Notes: a model not told the origin generated them from the letters alone. A stretch of DNA of 64,000 nucleotides from Corynebacterium urogenitale (GCF_009026825.1 NZ_CP045032.1:248001-312000), one strand, 5' to 3'; shown: positions 1 to 10,524, counted from the stretch's first letter. Numbers and translations: made by a program.

Positions 1-1472
1 GCGCCGACCTCGTCGGCGGCGAAACGGGTGAAGACGATGACTTCCTCGGCAGACATGCCGTCGACGTGGGACTCAGCGGAACCATCGGCCTTGACCGTGA
101 CGAGCTTCTTCCACTCGCCGGTGCCGTCGTAGGTGCCATCCTCTGGCAGTTCACCGGACTTCTCGAACTCCTTTGAGTTGCCCTCGAAGGAAGCCACGTA
201 CAGCGTTCCCTCGTCCAGGATCTTCATGTTCTCTTCGCGATCCTCCGGGGAGTTGCCGGAGCGCATCTTGCGGGAGGAGACGAACTTGTAGAGGTACTCG
301 AAGCGGGTGTCATCGCCGGAGTAGGCGACCACGGTGCCGTCGCCAGTGACGTGGATATTGGCGCCCTCGTGCTTGAAGCGACCCATCGCGGTGTGCTTCA
401 CCGGGGTGGAGGTTGGATCCCAAGGGTTGATCTCCACGATGTAGTTGTGGCGGTTGGGCTCGTTTGGCTCCTTGCGCACATCCCAGCGATCCTCGAAGCG
501 CTCCCACTTGCGCTGAGACTCAGGATCCTCGATGCCGTAGCGCTTGAGGCGTTTACGAGTCTTCTCATCTTTCACCTCTTCGCCACCGGCGAAGTACTGG
601 TCCACATTCTCCTCGCCGGAGAGCACGGTGCCCCATGGGGTGACGCCACCCGCACAGTTGTTGTAGGTGCCCTCGACCATCTTGCCTTCTGGGTCCTTGG
701 TGGTCTTCACCAGTTCGTGGCCGACGATTGGGCCGCGCAGCTCAAACTCAGTGTGGCCGTGAATGCGACGGTTGTACTTACCCATGACAGGCTTCAAGCG
801 ACCGTCCTTGTCATTGCCCTCGACTTCTACCACGGACATGCCGTGGTTCGCCATCTCGATCATGACCTGCTCTTCGGTCGGGTTATCTGGGTCGTAACCC
901 TTAAACATCTGCTGTGGGGTGGTGTACTCGTGGTTGGAGACCAGCAGGAAGCGGTTGTTCTCCCCCTCAATCGGCAGGAGTGCAGCGAAGTCGCAGTTGA
1001 AGCCGTACTGCTTCTTGGCATCCTCCACAGACTGGTTATCCACGGACCATTCGCCGGCCTCCTCTTCCACCTTGTCGCCCCAGCGGATGACCACGTCGGA
1101 GGAGTAGCCCTTCGGCACGGTCACGGCATCCTCGGTGTTGGGCTTAACCATCTCGAACTTCAAGCCGTCCGGGGTTGGGACGTCCTCGGCAACAGCGGAA
1201 GGAGAGGCGCTGCTGGCGTCGCCACCTCCAGCAACATCGGAGCAGGCAGCGAGCATGGAGGCGCCACCCACGGTGACCACGGCAGCGCCGCCAGCGCGCA
1301 GGGCACTACGGCGGCTGACATCGCGACCCATCAGGTCGCCGAAGTAGGTGTTATCGGAGGTATTGGGCACCGGCTTGGAGCATGCGTCGCCACACTTGTA
1401 CAAGCAGGTGCGGTGGGAACGGCTCGAGCGGAAGTCCAGATTAGCCAGCAGATTGAGACCCTTGAGGCCCAT
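1..1472 (-). CDS. PhoX-family (DUF839) exported phosphatase-like protein, 3' end outside window
   Basis: About 490 residues are visible; the C-terminus runs off the left edge. The N-terminus has the actinobacterial PhoX layout: a short leader with three spaced cysteines (C23, C27, C31), then NTSDNTYFGDL, then a twin-arginine signal (SRRSALRAGG, Arg54-Arg55) and a hydrophobic stretch ending LAACSD, which is also lipobox-like. The body has the DUF839 features NNCAGGVTPWGTVLSGEEN and, near the edge, EVIVFTRFAADEVGA. PhoX enzymes are Tat-exported Ca/Fe-dependent alkaline phosphatases; activity here is inferred only from family. The start ATG at 1472 is preceded by GGGAGA. The gene appears monocistronic, with about 195 bp separating it from the next leftward gene. 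Confidence 0.85.
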   Translation of the reverse strand, partial: MGLKGLNLLANLDFRSSRSHRTCLYKCGDACSKPVPNTSDNTYFGDLMGRDVSRRSALRAGGAAVVTVGGASMLAACSDVAGGGDASSASPSAVAEDVPTPDGLKFEMVKPNTEDAVTVPKGYSSDVVIRWGDKVEEEAGEWSVDNQSVEDAKKQYGFNCDFAALLPIEGENNRFLLVSNHEYTTPQQMFKGYDPDNPTEEQVMIEMANHGMSVVEVEGNDKDGRLKPVMGKYNRRIHGHTEFELRGPIVGHELVKTTKDPEGKMVEGTYNNCAGGVTPWGTVLSGEENVDQYFAGGEEVKDEKTRKRLKRYGIEDPESQRKWERFEDRWDVRKEPNEPNRHNYIVEINPWDPTSTPVKHTAMGRFKHEGANIHVTGDGTVVAYSGDDTRFEYLYKFVSSRKMRSGNSPEDREENMKILDEGTLYVASFEGNSKEFEKSGELPEDGTYDGTGEWKKLVTVKADGSAESHVDGMSAEEVIVFTRFAADEVG

Positions 1473-1667
1473 AGAAAATCTCCCTTGTACGTCCTGGGGG
1501 ATGCACCACCGTTGTGGAAGCGGCGCGAATATTAGTCGGTAACGAAGGGAGACCTTATGGGGGCTGGGCGAACGTTCTTTAGCCTCAAGCTAAACAGAGG
1601 GTGAACGCTCTAAGTTGTCCAGATGAACTCTGTATTTCTGCTGAGAACGGCGCTGCGGGACCAAGCC

Positions 1668-2132
1668 TCAGCGGCGCACCAAAGAGCTGAGAGAACGCCA
1701 ACCGAACAGCAGCAGCGCACTCATCACCGCAGCGACCAACACGAACGACCAATGAGGCAGTTTGGCGTTGATAATCCCCCAGATCACCAAGCCCGTGATA
1801 ACCGTGCTCACCCACACGGGCACGCCCGCAGAAAGTTCATGTCCAGAGTGGTTGCCCACGGCGCCGAACCACAGCAGCAACCAGGCCAGCAGCACCCCCA
1901 ACCAGAAAGGCCAAGTGGTGGCCAGCCAGCCCATGAAGTTCAACGGTATGTCCTCGGATTGGTGTGCGATGCGGGCGAAGAGCCCGAAGAGCGCAATCGC
2001 GATGAGGTCGAGGACGAATGCGGTGGCCGGAGATCGCAGTGAAGATCCAGAAGGTGATGAAGGCCCAGATACCCCACCGGGCGTGGAGGAGCCGGCGGCA
2101 GAATGAGCGGAAGAATCAGCGGAGGCAGTCAT
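1668..2132 (-). CDS. DUF3054 family membrane protein
   Basis: This 154-residue protein starts with about 35 Ser/Pro/Gly-rich residues, followed by four predicted membrane segments (AFVLDLIAIALFGLF, WPFWLGVLLAWLLLWF, VSTVITGLVIWGII, SFVLVAAVMSALLLFGW). Length and topology match the actinobacterial DUF3054 family, whose function is unknown. Its start overlaps the stop of the upstream LPG-synthase-like gene by ATGA, so the two are probably translationally coupled at the end of the mmpL3 operon. A link to envelope biogenesis is inferred only from this position. Confidence 0.75.
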   Translation of the reverse strand: MTASADSSAHSAAGSSTPGGVSGPSSPSGSSLRSPATAFVLDLIAIALFGLFARIAHQSEDIPLNFMGWLATTWPFWLGVLLAWLLLWFGAVGNHSGHELSAGVPVWVSTVITGLVIWGIINAKLPHWSFVLVAAVMSALLLFGWRSLSSLVRR

Positions 2133-3190
2133 GACTCCATCTTAAGCCCGCGCGTCTGTTCCGCGGATTCCTCTTCATCCAGCATGGGGCGCGCGAGCTT
2201 CGCGCCGAAGTACGTCAGCCAGCCAACGAGAGTCAGGCCGATGAAGCTGATCATGCGGAACACCACGGCCGCGGCGAAGGCGTGCACGGAGGTCATCTGG
2301 GCGAGGGCAACGAGGGACGTGGTCAGCGCGACATCCGCAGGTCCCAGTCCGCCCGGAGTGATTTGGGCCTGACCCACGAGCTTTGCGGCGAGGAAGCTGA
2401 GCACCACGCCAGCGATGGGCGGTTCGCCACCGATCGCGTGGATGCATGCCAGCAGGCAGACAATTTCCAGTCCCCAGTTGAGGAGGCTCGCGGTAATCGC
2501 CATGGCCAACCTCGGCAGGGGTAGCTGCACGGCGGAGAGCTGATCGCCCAGCCCCCGGATGCTTTCGGTGAAGCGATCCTCAGGTTTCTTCAGCCCCCGG
2601 TTGATTGTGCGCGCGGTGCGGATCAGCCAGTCTTCCACCTTCTGCGGGTGGGTGGCGACCCAGTTGGTGATAAAGGCCAGAATCACCAGGCCCAACAGGG
2701 ACAATGCCAGGGTGGCGGGCTGCACTTTGAGCCCGAGGAAGAACACGGAGCCGAGCGCGAGGATCGCCATGCCAGCGCCGGCGATGGCTCCGGAGAGAAC
2801 CATGTACCAGCTGGCGATCACCGGCGTGGCGCCCCATTTCAGCTGTTCGCGGAAGATCATTGCCGCGGATAGAGCGGGCCCGGCGGGGAAGGTGGAACTC
2901 CATGCGTTGGCAGCCAAGCCGAGGACGTTGGCGGCACGGCGTTTCACTTTCACGCCCGCCGAGCGCAGCAGCACGACCATCACCTCGGCCTGGGCGACCA
3001 TGGACAGCGCGACGAAGAGGCACGCCACGAGCAGCCATTTGTTATTGGCATCGACGAGCTCACGCCAGCCCTCGCCGATGAAGTGCATGTGGTCGCGGCC
3101 GAAGAAGAGGATTGCGCCCAGCACAAGGAGCACGAGCACGCTTTGGGCGCGTTTCGTGCGGGCGATGCGGCGAATCCTAGTCCAGTTCAC
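2129..3190 (-). CDS. Lysylphosphatidylglycerol-synthase-TM (UPF0104) family membrane protein
   Basis: 353 residues with about eight hydrophobic segments. The pattern is that of the flippase-like LPG_synthase_TM/UPF0104 domain, including the central SSTFPAGPALSAAMIF and the late QAITPGGLGPADVALT-like motif (here QAQITPGGLGPADVAL) typical of the family. There is no C-terminal aminoacyl-transferase (DUF2156) domain, so it resembles the stand-alone lipid-translocase type, not a full MprF. The GTG start at 3190 lies 4 bp after the mmpL3 stop, and its own stop overlaps the DUF3054 start. Substrate unknown; operon context suggests an envelope lipid. Confidence 0.75.
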   Translation of the reverse strand: MNWTRIRRIARTKRAQSVLVLLVLGAILFFGRDHMHFIGEGWRELVDANNKWLLVACLFVALSMVAQAEVMVVLLRSAGVKVKRRAANVLGLAANAWSSTFPAGPALSAAMIFREQLKWGATPVIASWYMVLSGAIAGAGMAILALGSVFFLGLKVQPATLALSLLGLVILAFITNWVATHPQKVEDWLIRTARTINRGLKKPEDRFTESIRGLGDQLSAVQLPLPRLAMAITASLLNWGLEIVCLLACIHAIGGEPPIAGVVLSFLAAKLVGQAQITPGGLGPADVALTTSLVALAQMTSVHAFAAAVVFRMISFIGLTLVGWLTYFGAKLARPMLDEEESAEQTRGLKMES

Positions 3191-3194
3191 GGGA

Positions 3195-5579
3195 TTACTT
3201 CTGGTCCTTTTTCATCTTCTCCATGAGTTCGCTAAAGGGCAGCGTGCGTTCGCGAGGTGCGGGCGTGCCGCCATGGGCGATGTCCTCGTCGGAGACGGTG
3301 CGCAGGTTACCTGCCCCGGTGGTACGGGTGCCGCCGTGTGAGCGCGCCAAGTCCTCGACGGTGAGCCGACCATCGCGCCGAGACGCTGTCTGTGGCTCAC
3401 CCTCGTCGTTGTGTCCGACGCCAACCCTCGCAGCTGGGGTGCCTGCTGGTGTGGCGAGTTGTTCGTTGTGGCCGACCTTCTCCGACAGTTTCTTGATCCA
3501 TGCCGGTGCCCACCAGTTGTCGTCGCGCAGCATGTGCATGACGGCGGGGACAAGGAGCATGCGGATCACGGTGGCGTCGAGGATCAGCGCAATCACCATA
3601 CCGAATGCGATGTACTTCATCATCACGATGGTGGAGAAACCGAAGGCTCCGCAGACCACGATCATGATGAGAGCTGCGGCGGTGATGATGGATCCGGTGG
3701 TGGCGGTGCCGAAGCGAATGGCCTGGTCAGTGGAGGCGCCACGGGCGCGAGCCTCCACCATGCGGGAGACGAGGAATACTTCGTAGTCCGTGGAAAGTCC
3801 GAAGATAATGGCGACGATGAGCACGAGCACGGGGCTCATGAGCGGGCCAGCGGAGAAGTTGAAGAAGTCCGCTCCCACGCCTTCGACGAACAGTAGCGTG
3901 AGCAGTCCCAGGGTGGCTCCGGTGCCAAGGATGTTCATGATGACAGCCTTGGCGGGGATGATGAGGGAGCCGAAGATCATCGCCATGAGAATGAAGCTCA
4001 CCGCCACGATGTACAGCAGCATCCACGGCAGCTTGTCGAAGAGAGCATTGATGGATTCGACTTCCAGTGCGGGAGTGCCCGCAACGTAGATGTCGGCACC
4101 ATCGACCTTGAGGTCGTGAAGGTAGTTGACCACATCGCCGTAATCGTCGCGGTCGGCGACGGAAGCCGAGAGGACAGTGGTGTTGTCCTTCGTAGCCTGG
4201 GAAACCTGGAATGGGGCGGCGAGGCCCTCTACCTGGTTGGCTTGCTGGTAGACCTGGCTAATCGTGGCTGGGTTCTCTGTCTGAATCAGGAGCTTCACCG
4301 GGTCGGTGCGGAGCATCGGGAAGTTCTCGTCGAAGTGCTCCTGGGCAACGCGGGTTTCCTGCGCCGGTGGCAGGTACGTTTCGTTGAGTCCACCCAACTT
4401 GATACCCGCCAGTGGTGCGGCCATCGCCAGCATGATGCCGACGATGATGAAGGTGATGGTCTTGGAGTACTTCATGGCGAACGCTGGGATCCGGCCCCAG
4501 ATACCGCCGACCATCTCGGAGCGCTTGCGGGTGCGCTTCTTGATGGCGAACTTGTCGATCTTGGGTCCCAACAGGCCGAAGATGCTCGGCAGCACGGCCA
4601 CGGAGAGAACGGCCGCCAGACCCACCGCGGACATGGCGCCGAAAGCCACGGACTTCAGGAAGGCCTGCGGGAAGATCAGCAGACCGGAGAGTGCAACCGC
4701 CACCATGAGGGCACTGAACACGACGGTTTTGCCCGCGGTGGCCGTCGTATTCTTCACCGCGTTGCGTACATCATTGCCCTCGGCCAACTCTTCGCGGAAG
4801 CGGGAGACCATGAAGAGTCCGTAGTCGATGGCGAGTCCCAAGCCCAGAAGAGTGACAACGGACTGGGCGAAGACGTTGATCTGCGTGAAGCTGGCGAGGA
4901 TCGCGAGCACACCTGCGGAGCCCATGATGGACAATAGGCCGACGAGCAGCGGCATGCAGGCGGCGATCAGTCCGCCGAACACCAGCAGCAAGAGCACGCC
5001 CACGGCGGGCAGGGCGTAGATCTCGGCGCGCTTAATATCGCCCGCCATACCCTTGTCCAGCGCGTCGGAGACAGCGGTGGCGCCGGCGATCTCCACCGTG
5101 GCGCCATCGACTGAGATTGCGCGCAGATCGTCCTCGACCACGCGGAAATTCCTCAGCACATCTTCGCCGGTGCCCGCCATCGCTACGGAGGCGAAAGCCG
5201 CAGTGCCATCCTCGTTGGCCATCTGCTTCGGCCCCTTATCGAAGAAGCTTTGCACCGGACCGAGGTTCTCCGGGTACTTCTCCTTGAGCGTATTCAGCTG
5301 CTCCGTCATGGAGGCTCGTACCTCAGGGGTGACGGCGCTGCCGGGTGCATCGCCCCTGACGAGGACGATCACATCTCCGGCATCATCGCGACCGAAGACC
5401 TCCTGCTCGATGATGGCTGCCTTTGTCGACTGCGAGTTCGGGTCATCCCAGCCCTCCTGGCTCATGCGAGCACCCAGCTGGGTGCCGAACGCGGCAAATA
5501 GCGCCACGATCGCGGCGATGATCACCAACGGAATGACGCGACGGTGGCGGTATGCAATATCGCCCCAGGTGCTGAACAT
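3195..5579 (-). CDS. mmpL3: MmpL3-type RND transporter (trehalose monomycolate flippase)
   Basis: This 794-residue RND-family membrane protein has two homologous halves, each with a periplasmic porter domain. The proton-relay Asp-Tyr pairs that define MmpL3 are present in TM4 and TM10: LAIDYGLFMVSRFREE (D252-Y253) and LSTDYEVFLVSRMVEA (D598-Y599). MmpL3 moves trehalose monomycolate across the inner membrane for mycomembrane assembly. The C-terminal cytoplasmic tail (about residues 690-794) is shorter than in the 944-residue M. tuberculosis protein. GGAGAT precedes the ATG. Upstream genes are the NYN protein and trmB, exactly as in Rv0206c-Rv0208c. C. glutamicum calls its orthologue CmpL1. The identification is strong; activity was not tested. 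Confidence 0.93.
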   Translation of the reverse strand: MFSTWGDIAYRHRRVIPLVIIAAIVALFAAFGTQLGARMSQEGWDDPNSQSTKAAIIEQEVFGRDDAGDVIVLVRGDAPGSAVTPEVRASMTEQLNTLKEKYPENLGPVQSFFDKGPKQMANEDGTAAFASVAMAGTGEDVLRNFRVVEDDLRAISVDGATVEIAGATAVSDALDKGMAGDIKRAEIYALPAVGVLLLLVFGGLIAACMPLLVGLLSIMGSAGVLAILASFTQINVFAQSVVTLLGLGLAIDYGLFMVSRFREELAEGNDVRNAVKNTTATAGKTVVFSALMVAVALSGLLIFPQAFLKSVAFGAMSAVGLAAVLSVAVLPSIFGLLGPKIDKFAIKKRTRKRSEMVGGIWGRIPAFAMKYSKTITFIIVGIMLAMAAPLAGIKLGGLNETYLPPAQETRVAQEHFDENFPMLRTDPVKLLIQTENPATISQVYQQANQVEGLAAPFQVSQATKDNTTVLSASVADRDDYGDVVNYLHDLKVDGADIYVAGTPALEVESINALFDKLPWMLLYIVAVSFILMAMIFGSLIIPAKAVIMNILGTGATLGLLTLLFVEGVGADFFNFSAGPLMSPVLVLIVAIIFGLSTDYEVFLVSRMVEARARGASTDQAIRFGTATTGSIITAAALIMIVVCGAFGFSTIVMMKYIAFGMVIALILDATVIRMLLVPAVMHMLRDDNWWAPAWIKKLSEKVGHNEQLATPAGTPAARVGVGHNDEGEPQTASRRDGRLTVEDLARSHGGTRTTGAGNLRTVSDEDIAHGGTPAPRERTLPFSELMEKMKKDQK

Positions 5580-5615
5580 CCGGTGGATCTCCTTCCCTTA
5601 AGTGTGTCGGTGGAA

Positions 5616-6293
5616 CTAGTCGAGCAGCGCACCCAGTGGGCGGAAAGGCTGCAGCCATGCGCCATCGTCTGGCAGATTGTCCAGGCTAACGCGTGGCAGT
5701 GGCTCGCGGAAAACGCCCGGAATCTTTTCCAGGTCCACGAATTCCAGAACTTCTGAATCTACAGCCCAGTTGGCGTGCTCCTCGAACCCGAGGACCGTGA
5801 CCGGGATGTCTTCAGCTAATTCCTCCAAGGTGTCCTTAAAGTTGCGGCCATCGGCACTGGCCACCACTACGCCGTCGAGCACACCTTCGCTCTGACGGCG
5901 GCGGATGTGCACGAGCATGTCCTCGTCCACATCCGTATCCTCTTCCACTTTGGGCTTGGCGAAGACGGCGAAGCCAACATTGCGCAGCGCATCCACCCAC
6001 GGCCGGACCAAGTCCGCGCTGCCAGGGGCGATATTGGTAAACACGGTGGCTTCGGGCACCACTGCACTGCCGAATTCCTCCGTGAGCTCCTCGGCGCGGC
6101 TGATGAGCCAGCGGCCAATGGCGTCGAACCGAGGGCGGTGAGCGGCGGTCGGGCGGTTACCGAGGATGGAGCCGAGGCCCATATCGATATTCGGCGCATC
6201 CCACACCAGCAACAGGGAGGGAACCGTCTGCGCTTCGTTTCCGTACTGGAGCATCTGTTGGTTCTGCTCAGTAGCTTCTACTTCTTCCGCCAC
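5616..6293 (-). CDS. NYN (LabA-like PIN) domain protein, Rv0207c family
   Basis: 225 residues. The core begins [19 protein letters not shown] and continues with acidic residues at [19 protein letters not shown], the pattern of NYN/LabA-type PIN nuclease domains with metal-binding Asp residues. The GTG start at 6293 has an ideal AAGGAGT Shine-Dalgarno and lies 16 bp inside the end of trmB, implying coupling. The conserved position between trmB and mmpL3 in mycobacteria and corynebacteria suggests a link to RNA metabolism or MmpL3 regulation, but no substrate is known to me. Confidence 0.8.
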   Translation of the reverse strand: MAEEVEATEQNQQMLQYGNEAQTVPSLLLVWDAPNIDMGLGSILGNRPTAAHRPRFDAIGRWLISRAEELTEEFGSAVVPEATVFTNIAPGSADLVRPWVDALRNVGFAVFAKPKVEEDTDVDEDMLVHIRRRQSEGVLDGVVVASADGRNFKDTLEELAEDIPVTVLGFEEHANWAVDSEVLEFVDLEKIPGVFREPLPRVSLDNLPDDGAWLQPFRPLGALLD

Positions 6294-7087
6294 AGGTACT
6301 CCTTAATCACGTGGTTCTTGTCCAGGCCCTTGCCCTCGAACTTGGTGATGATCTGGCGATCCGTCAGCACGGGGATCTCCGACTGGTCCTCTGGCCAGCC
6401 CAGGTATTCCAGCTGCGGCTCTACCTCCACCAGCTCATCGATCCACTCGGCGTAGTCGGCATGGTCGGTGGCCACGTGCAGAATGCCGCCCGGCATGAGC
6501 CTTTCCGCGATCAGGTGCAGCGTGCCGGATTGAATGATGCGACGCTTGTGATGGCGCGCCTTCGGCCACGGATCCGGGAAGTAGATGCGCACGCCCGTCA
6601 GTGATTGCGGGGCGAACATGCGCTGCAGCACCTCCACGCCATCCCCGCGGATGAGTCGGACATTGCTAATCCCCTCGCGCACCACGGAGCCGAGGAGTTT
6701 CGCGTGACCGGCCTTGTACAGCTCCACGGCCACCACGTTCGTGTCCTGCTCCAGTGGCGCCATCGCAGCGGTCGAGGTGCCGGTGCCGGAACCGATTTCT
6801 ACGATCGTGCCGTTGGGGGCGCTGCGGCCGAACCATTCATCGATGTCGATGAGCTCAGCGGAAAGAACCTTGCCCAGCTGCGGCCAGTTCTTCTCCCACA
6901 CGGCTTCCTGGTTATCGGTCAGCTTGCCACGGCGGAAGCTGAAGCTGCCCAGTCGCGGATAGTCGCGACCATCGTTAAAATCAGTTTGCAGTGGGCGCCC
7001 GTGGGGGAGCGCACCGACACCGTCGGCTTCTGTGGCGGCGGGATTGGTCGGATTATTTTCTTTTTGAGGGTTATCGGGATTAGTCAT
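6278..7087 (-). CDS. trmB: tRNA (guanine-N7-)-methyltransferase TrmB
   Basis: SAM-dependent methyltransferase that makes m7G46 in tRNA. The sequence shows the SAM loop [15 protein letters not shown], the TrmB signature [17 protein letters not shown] and the late [16 protein letters not shown]. From the chosen ATG at 7087 the protein is 269 residues. A farther upstream GTG would overlap the divergent gene and add residues unlike the family. Only 46 bp separate it from the divergent gene, so both promoters share that gap. It heads the leftward operon trmB - NYN - mmpL3 - LPG-like - DUF3054. Confidence 0.93.
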   Translation of the reverse strand: MTNPDNPQKENNPTNPAATEADGVGALPHGRPLQTDFNDGRDYPRLGSFSFRRGKLTDNQEAVWEKNWPQLGKVLSAELIDIDEWFGRSAPNGTIVEIGSGTGTSTAAMAPLEQDTNVVAVELYKAGHAKLLGSVVREGISNVRLIRGDGVEVLQRMFAPQSLTGVRIYFPDPWPKARHHKRRIIQSGTLHLIAERLMPGGILHVATDHADYAEWIDELVEVEPQLEYLGWPEDQSEIPVLTDRQIITKFEGKGLDKNHVIKEYLWRKK

Positions 7088-7133
7088 CCCGTATATTCTT
7101 GCAGATAAGGGGACATTGGAGGGGGATCCACAC

Positions 7134-8015
7134 GTGAAGACTGTCGCTGTCATAGGTCCAGATCATGCTCATGCGCAGGCCGTGGCCACGCAATTGATGC
7201 GTTGCCGCGCGGTAGTGGGAGCAGGGCCGCAGGACAATCCCGATGGTGTTATTGCCGTCGTGGGCGAATGCACAGAGCGTGACTATGAGGTCGTGAACGC
7301 GGTGAGACAGGCGATGGGGGCGGTGATTCTGTATCGGGTGCGGGCGCCGCAGGATCGGCCGCAGCATCAGCCACAGGATCAGGAACAACCTCCACCTACG
7401 CCCTGGCCGGAGCAGGTGGGAGTCTTCCATTGCACATCCGTTGCGGAAGTGCAGGAGGCTGTTGATGGCCTGGTGCTCAGCCGCTCGCGGTGGACGGCGG
7501 ATGCGCGCCGGGCGGATCTGGAGCGGGCGGACCGCGTGCGCATTGCTGTCCGCGTGGAGATGAACAAGGTGACGCAGGCCTTAATCGACGATGGTGCCGC
7601 TGAGGATCCGCAAGCGGCACACGAGCAGTTCCTTCGGAGATTGCGGGCTGCCGTGCTGCGCCAGGGCGTGGCGTGGCCTGCGGTGGATACAGAGTGTGAT
7701 CTGGAGGCGGCCGTGCAGCGGCGCAATGTGGCTGGTGAGTTCAGTGCCCTCGCTGCGGGTCTTCTCGGTGGGCTGCTGGCGGGATTCGCACTCGGTAGGG
7801 TGCTCGGTCAGCCGTTGCTGGGGCTTGCCGTGGGGCTGCTCATCGCGGTTGTCGGGGCGGGCACGCGGTTGTTCATGGTGCGCAGTAGCCACCGTGCGGC
7901 GGAGGTAGCCAAACGCGGAGCGGCACTGCGGGAAACGTGGATGGGCTTGGTTGCCGATGTGATGTCTCGGGTGAACATCCCACGCGTCGCTGACCAGATC
8001 GGGGGAGGGCGCTGA
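7134..8015 (+). CDS. Conserved corynebacterial protein with two TM segments and a central coiled region
   Basis: 293 residues from the GTG at 7134, which has GGAGGGG at good spacing; a TTG 18 bp upstream is less likely. The N-terminus ([14 protein letters not shown]) looks like a small alpha/beta nucleotide-type fold. A charged helical middle ([23 protein letters not shown]) precedes two adjacent membrane segments ([19 protein letters not shown] and [20 protein letters not shown]) and a cytoplasmic tail. It sits where Rv0209/Rv0210 lie between trmB and pckA. I do not recognise a functional family. Its stop overlaps the next start by one base. Confidence 0.7.
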   Translation: MKTVAVIGPDHAHAQAVATQLMRCRAVVGAGPQDNPDGVIAVVGECTERDYEVVNAVRQAMGAVILYRVRAPQDRPQHQPQDQEQPPPTPWPEQVGVFHCTSVAEVQEAVDGLVLSRSRWTADARRADLERADRVRIAVRVEMNKVTQALIDDGAAEDPQAAHEQFLRRLRAAVLRQGVAWPAVDTECDLEAAVQRRNVAGEFSALAAGLLGGLLAGFALGRVLGQPLLGLAVGLLIAVVGAGTRLFMVRSSHRAAEVAKRGAALRETWMGLVADVMSRVNIPRVADQIGGGR

Positions 8016-8428
8016 TGTTTTCTTTGTCCGACGTCACCGCGTTCCTTCCCGAACCCGTTCCGCCGAGCTCGAGCACGTCCGCCGGTGGGAGCTTCGGAGT
8101 AGATCCCGGGCAGGGGACTTCCTTGATTCTCGGGCTGGACGGTGTCGATTACCGCATTCCCACGCATGACGATGAGGAGTCCGCCACCTTCGCCGATGAG
8201 GAGGGAATGAGCATCCTCGCGGACACGGATGGGGATGGCAGAGTGGACTATGTATCCAAAGTCACTTTTGACGGGCAATGGAGTGCGTGGAAGTGGCGGG
8301 AGCCACAGGAAAGTCCACTATTACCCCTGAATGGGGTTCCCGAAGAGGGGGAATCCGCCCCCGAGCATGGGGCAGAAAATTGGGAAGCGGAATGTTGGAT
8401 CTGTGTGGAGCGGGGGCAATGGGGTTAG
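8015..8428 (+). CDS. Small acidic protein with an EF-like DxDGDGxxD repeat (possibly DUF6802-like)
   Basis: 137 residues; the ATG overlaps the preceding stop (TGATG), so translation is coupled. The only clear motif is DTDGDGRVDYVS, like calcium-binding Asp-rich repeats, preceded by FADEEGMSILA. The rest is rich in Pro, Ser, Glu and Trp. The layout recalls the corynebacterial DUF6802 group, but that is from memory and uncertain. No signal peptide or membrane segment. It probably works with the upstream two-TM protein. Confidence 0.6.
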   Translation: MFSLSDVTAFLPEPVPPSSSTSAGGSFGVDPGQGTSLILGLDGVDYRIPTHDDEESATFADEEGMSILADTDGDGRVDYVSKVTFDGQWSAWKWREPQESPLLPLNGVPEEGESAPEHGAENWEAECWICVERGQWG

Positions 8429-8531
8429 GCTGGTGAGTGAACTAGCCCCATGTCGGTGTGAGAGCACAACTGGGGACGTAGATAGTCGATAATCTGGTAG
8501 CAGATAGCATCCAACCCGAGGGAGAGATTCG

Positions 8532-10352
8532 ATGACCATCCGTGGGCTCGTCGGTGAAGCGCCAACAAACCACCAAGAAATGCTTGCTTGGATCGAGAAG
8601 AGCGTGGAGCTCTTCCAGCCGGAGAAGGTTGTCTTCTGTGATGGCTCCGACGAGGAGTGGGATCGCCTCGCCGGCGAGCTCGTGGAAGCTGGCACCTTGG
8701 TAAAGCTGAACGAAGAAAAGCAGCCTAACTCTTACCTCGGCCGCTCCAACCCTGCCGACGTGGCACGCGTGGAGTCCCGTACCTTCATCTGCTCTAAGAA
8801 TGAAGAAGATGCAGGCCCAACGAACAACTGGATGGACCCAGAGGAAATGCGCTCCGAGATGCTGGAGCACTTCAAGGGCTCCATGCGTGGCCGCACGATG
8901 TACGTGGTGCCTTTCTGCATGGGTCCAATCACCGATGAGGCTCCGAAGCTCGGCATTGAGATCACCGACTCTGCTTATGTTGTGATGTCCATGCGCATCA
9001 TGACCCGCATGGGAAAGGAAGCTCTGGACAAGATCGGCGACAACGGCGAGTATGTCAAGGGCTGGCACTCCGTCGGCGCCCCACTGGAAGAGGGGCAGGA
9101 GGACGTCGCGTGGCCATGCAATGACACGAAGTACATCACCCACTTCCCAGAGGATCGCGAGATCTGGTCCTACGGCTCCGGCTACGGCGGCAACGCCATC
9201 CTGGCGAAGAAGTGCTACGCGCTGCGTATTGCTTCCGCAATGGCGCGTGACGAGGGCTGGATGGCCGAGCACATGCTGATCCTCAAGCTGATCTCCCCAG
9301 AGAACAAGCCGTACTACATCTGCGCTGCTTTCCCATCTGCATGTGGCAAGACCAACCTGGCAATGATCACCCCAACCCTCCCGGGCTGGAAGGCAGAGGT
9401 TGTGGGCGACGACATCGCGTGGCTGAAGTTCGGTAAGGATGGCCGCCTCTACGCTGTCAACCCAGAAAACGGTTTCTTCGGCGTGGCACCGGGCACCAAC
9501 TACTCCTCCAACCCAGTGGCTATGAAGTCCCTGGAGCCGGGTAATGCGCTGTACACCAACGTCGGCCTGACCGACGAAGGTGGCGTGTGGTGGGAAGGCC
9601 TGGAGAACCAGCCTGATCACCTCATCGACTGGCTCGGCAATGAGTGGACCCCGGATTCCGGCGAAAATTCCTCCCACCCGAACTCTCGCTACTGTGTTCC
9701 GATCTCCAACTGCCCAGCCGCGGCTCCGGAGTACGACGACCCACAGGGCGTTCCAGTGGATGCCATCCTGTTCGGTGGCCGCCGCCCGGACACCGTGCCA
9801 CTGGTGACCCAGGCTCGCGACTGGAACCACGCAACGTTCATCGGTTCCACCCTGGCTTCCGGCCAGACTGCAGCCGCTGCCGAGGCTGCCGTGGGCTCCC
9901 TGCGCCACGACCCGATGGCGATGCTGCCATTCATCGGCTACAACGTCGGTGACTACCTGCAGCACTGGATTGACATGGGCAAGAAGGGTGGCGACAAGAT
10001 GCCAGCCGTCTTCCTTGTCAACTGGTTCCGCCGTGGTGAAGATGGCCGCTTCCTGTGGCCGGGCTTCGGCGAGAATTCCCGTGTCCTGAAGTGGATCGTG
10101 GACCGTATTGAGGGCAAGGTTGAGGCCGATGAGACTGTCGTCGGTTACACCGCCCGCTACGAGGACCTCGAGACCGAGGGGCTGAAGGAGACCGAGGAGG
10201 ACATTCGCGAGGCTCTGTCCGTGAACCCTGCTGATTGGGAGCGTGACCTGGCCGACAACGAAGAGTGGCTGAAGTTCATGGGCCCACGAGTTCCTTCTGA
10301 GGTCTGGGACGAGTTCAATGCTCTCAAGGAGCGCGTCGAAGCTGCGAAGTAA
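8532..10352 (+). CDS. pckA: Phosphoenolpyruvate carboxykinase (GTP)
   Basis: 606 residues, the usual length of GTP-dependent PEPCK, which converts oxaloacetate and GTP to PEP, CO2 and GDP in gluconeogenesis. Visible features are the kinase-1 P-loop [14 protein letters not shown] with the reactive Cys271 and Lys273, the metal-site block [26 protein letters not shown] and the late [25 protein letters not shown] lies before the ATG. It stands alone with its own terminator and is the anchor of the conserved trmB-to-pckA neighbourhood. Codon use is strongly biased, as expected for a highly expressed gene. Confidence 0.97.
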   Translation: MTIRGLVGEAPTNHQEMLAWIEKSVELFQPEKVVFCDGSDEEWDRLAGELVEAGTLVKLNEEKQPNSYLGRSNPADVARVESRTFICSKNEEDAGPTNNWMDPEEMRSEMLEHFKGSMRGRTMYVVPFCMGPITDEAPKLGIEITDSAYVVMSMRIMTRMGKEALDKIGDNGEYVKGWHSVGAPLEEGQEDVAWPCNDTKYITHFPEDREIWSYGSGYGGNAILAKKCYALRIASAMARDEGWMAEHMLILKLISPENKPYYICAAFPSACGKTNLAMITPTLPGWKAEVVGDDIAWLKFGKDGRLYAVNPENGFFGVAPGTNYSSNPVAMKSLEPGNALYTNVGLTDEGGVWWEGLENQPDHLIDWLGNEWTPDSGENSSHPNSRYCVPISNCPAAAPEYDDPQGVPVDAILFGGRRPDTVPLVTQARDWNHATFIGSTLASGQTAAAAEAAVGSLRHDPMAMLPFIGYNVGDYLQHWIDMGKKGGDKMPAVFLVNWFRRGEDGRFLWPGFGENSRVLKWIVDRIEGKVEADETVVGYTARYEDLETEGLKETEEDIREALSVNPADWERDLADNEEWLKFMGPRVPSEVWDEFNALKERVEAAK

Positions 10353-10373
10353 GCTTCGCTATAGCTGACCCTG

Positions 10374-10412
10374 AAAGGGAGGCCCGCCGGCTCACGGCGG
10401 TGTCTCCCTTTT
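10374..10412 (+). terminator. Rho-independent terminator of pckA
   Basis: AAGGGAG pairs with CTCCCTT, with an inner CGCCG/CGGCG stem, followed by TTTTCGCATTTT. It begins about 22 bp after the pckA stop. Confidence 0.8.
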
Positions 10413-10524
10413 CGCATTTTATGGATGCCACCGAACCAAGCTGGGTGGCCGGCGATGAGCTGTAAGCGAACGGAGCTAGACAGACTGGTATGTTCTGCTC
10501 TACTGTGGGGTTCCTTCGCAAGGA

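Noticed and set aside
8442..9965. 507-codon frame antisense to pckA
   Set aside because: Shadow of a highly biased gene; no start signal and no known motif.
10477..10492. Second McbR operator before the thiosulfate transporter
   Set aside because: Only the left half site matches (TAGAC-N6-GTATG); too weak to list as a feature.
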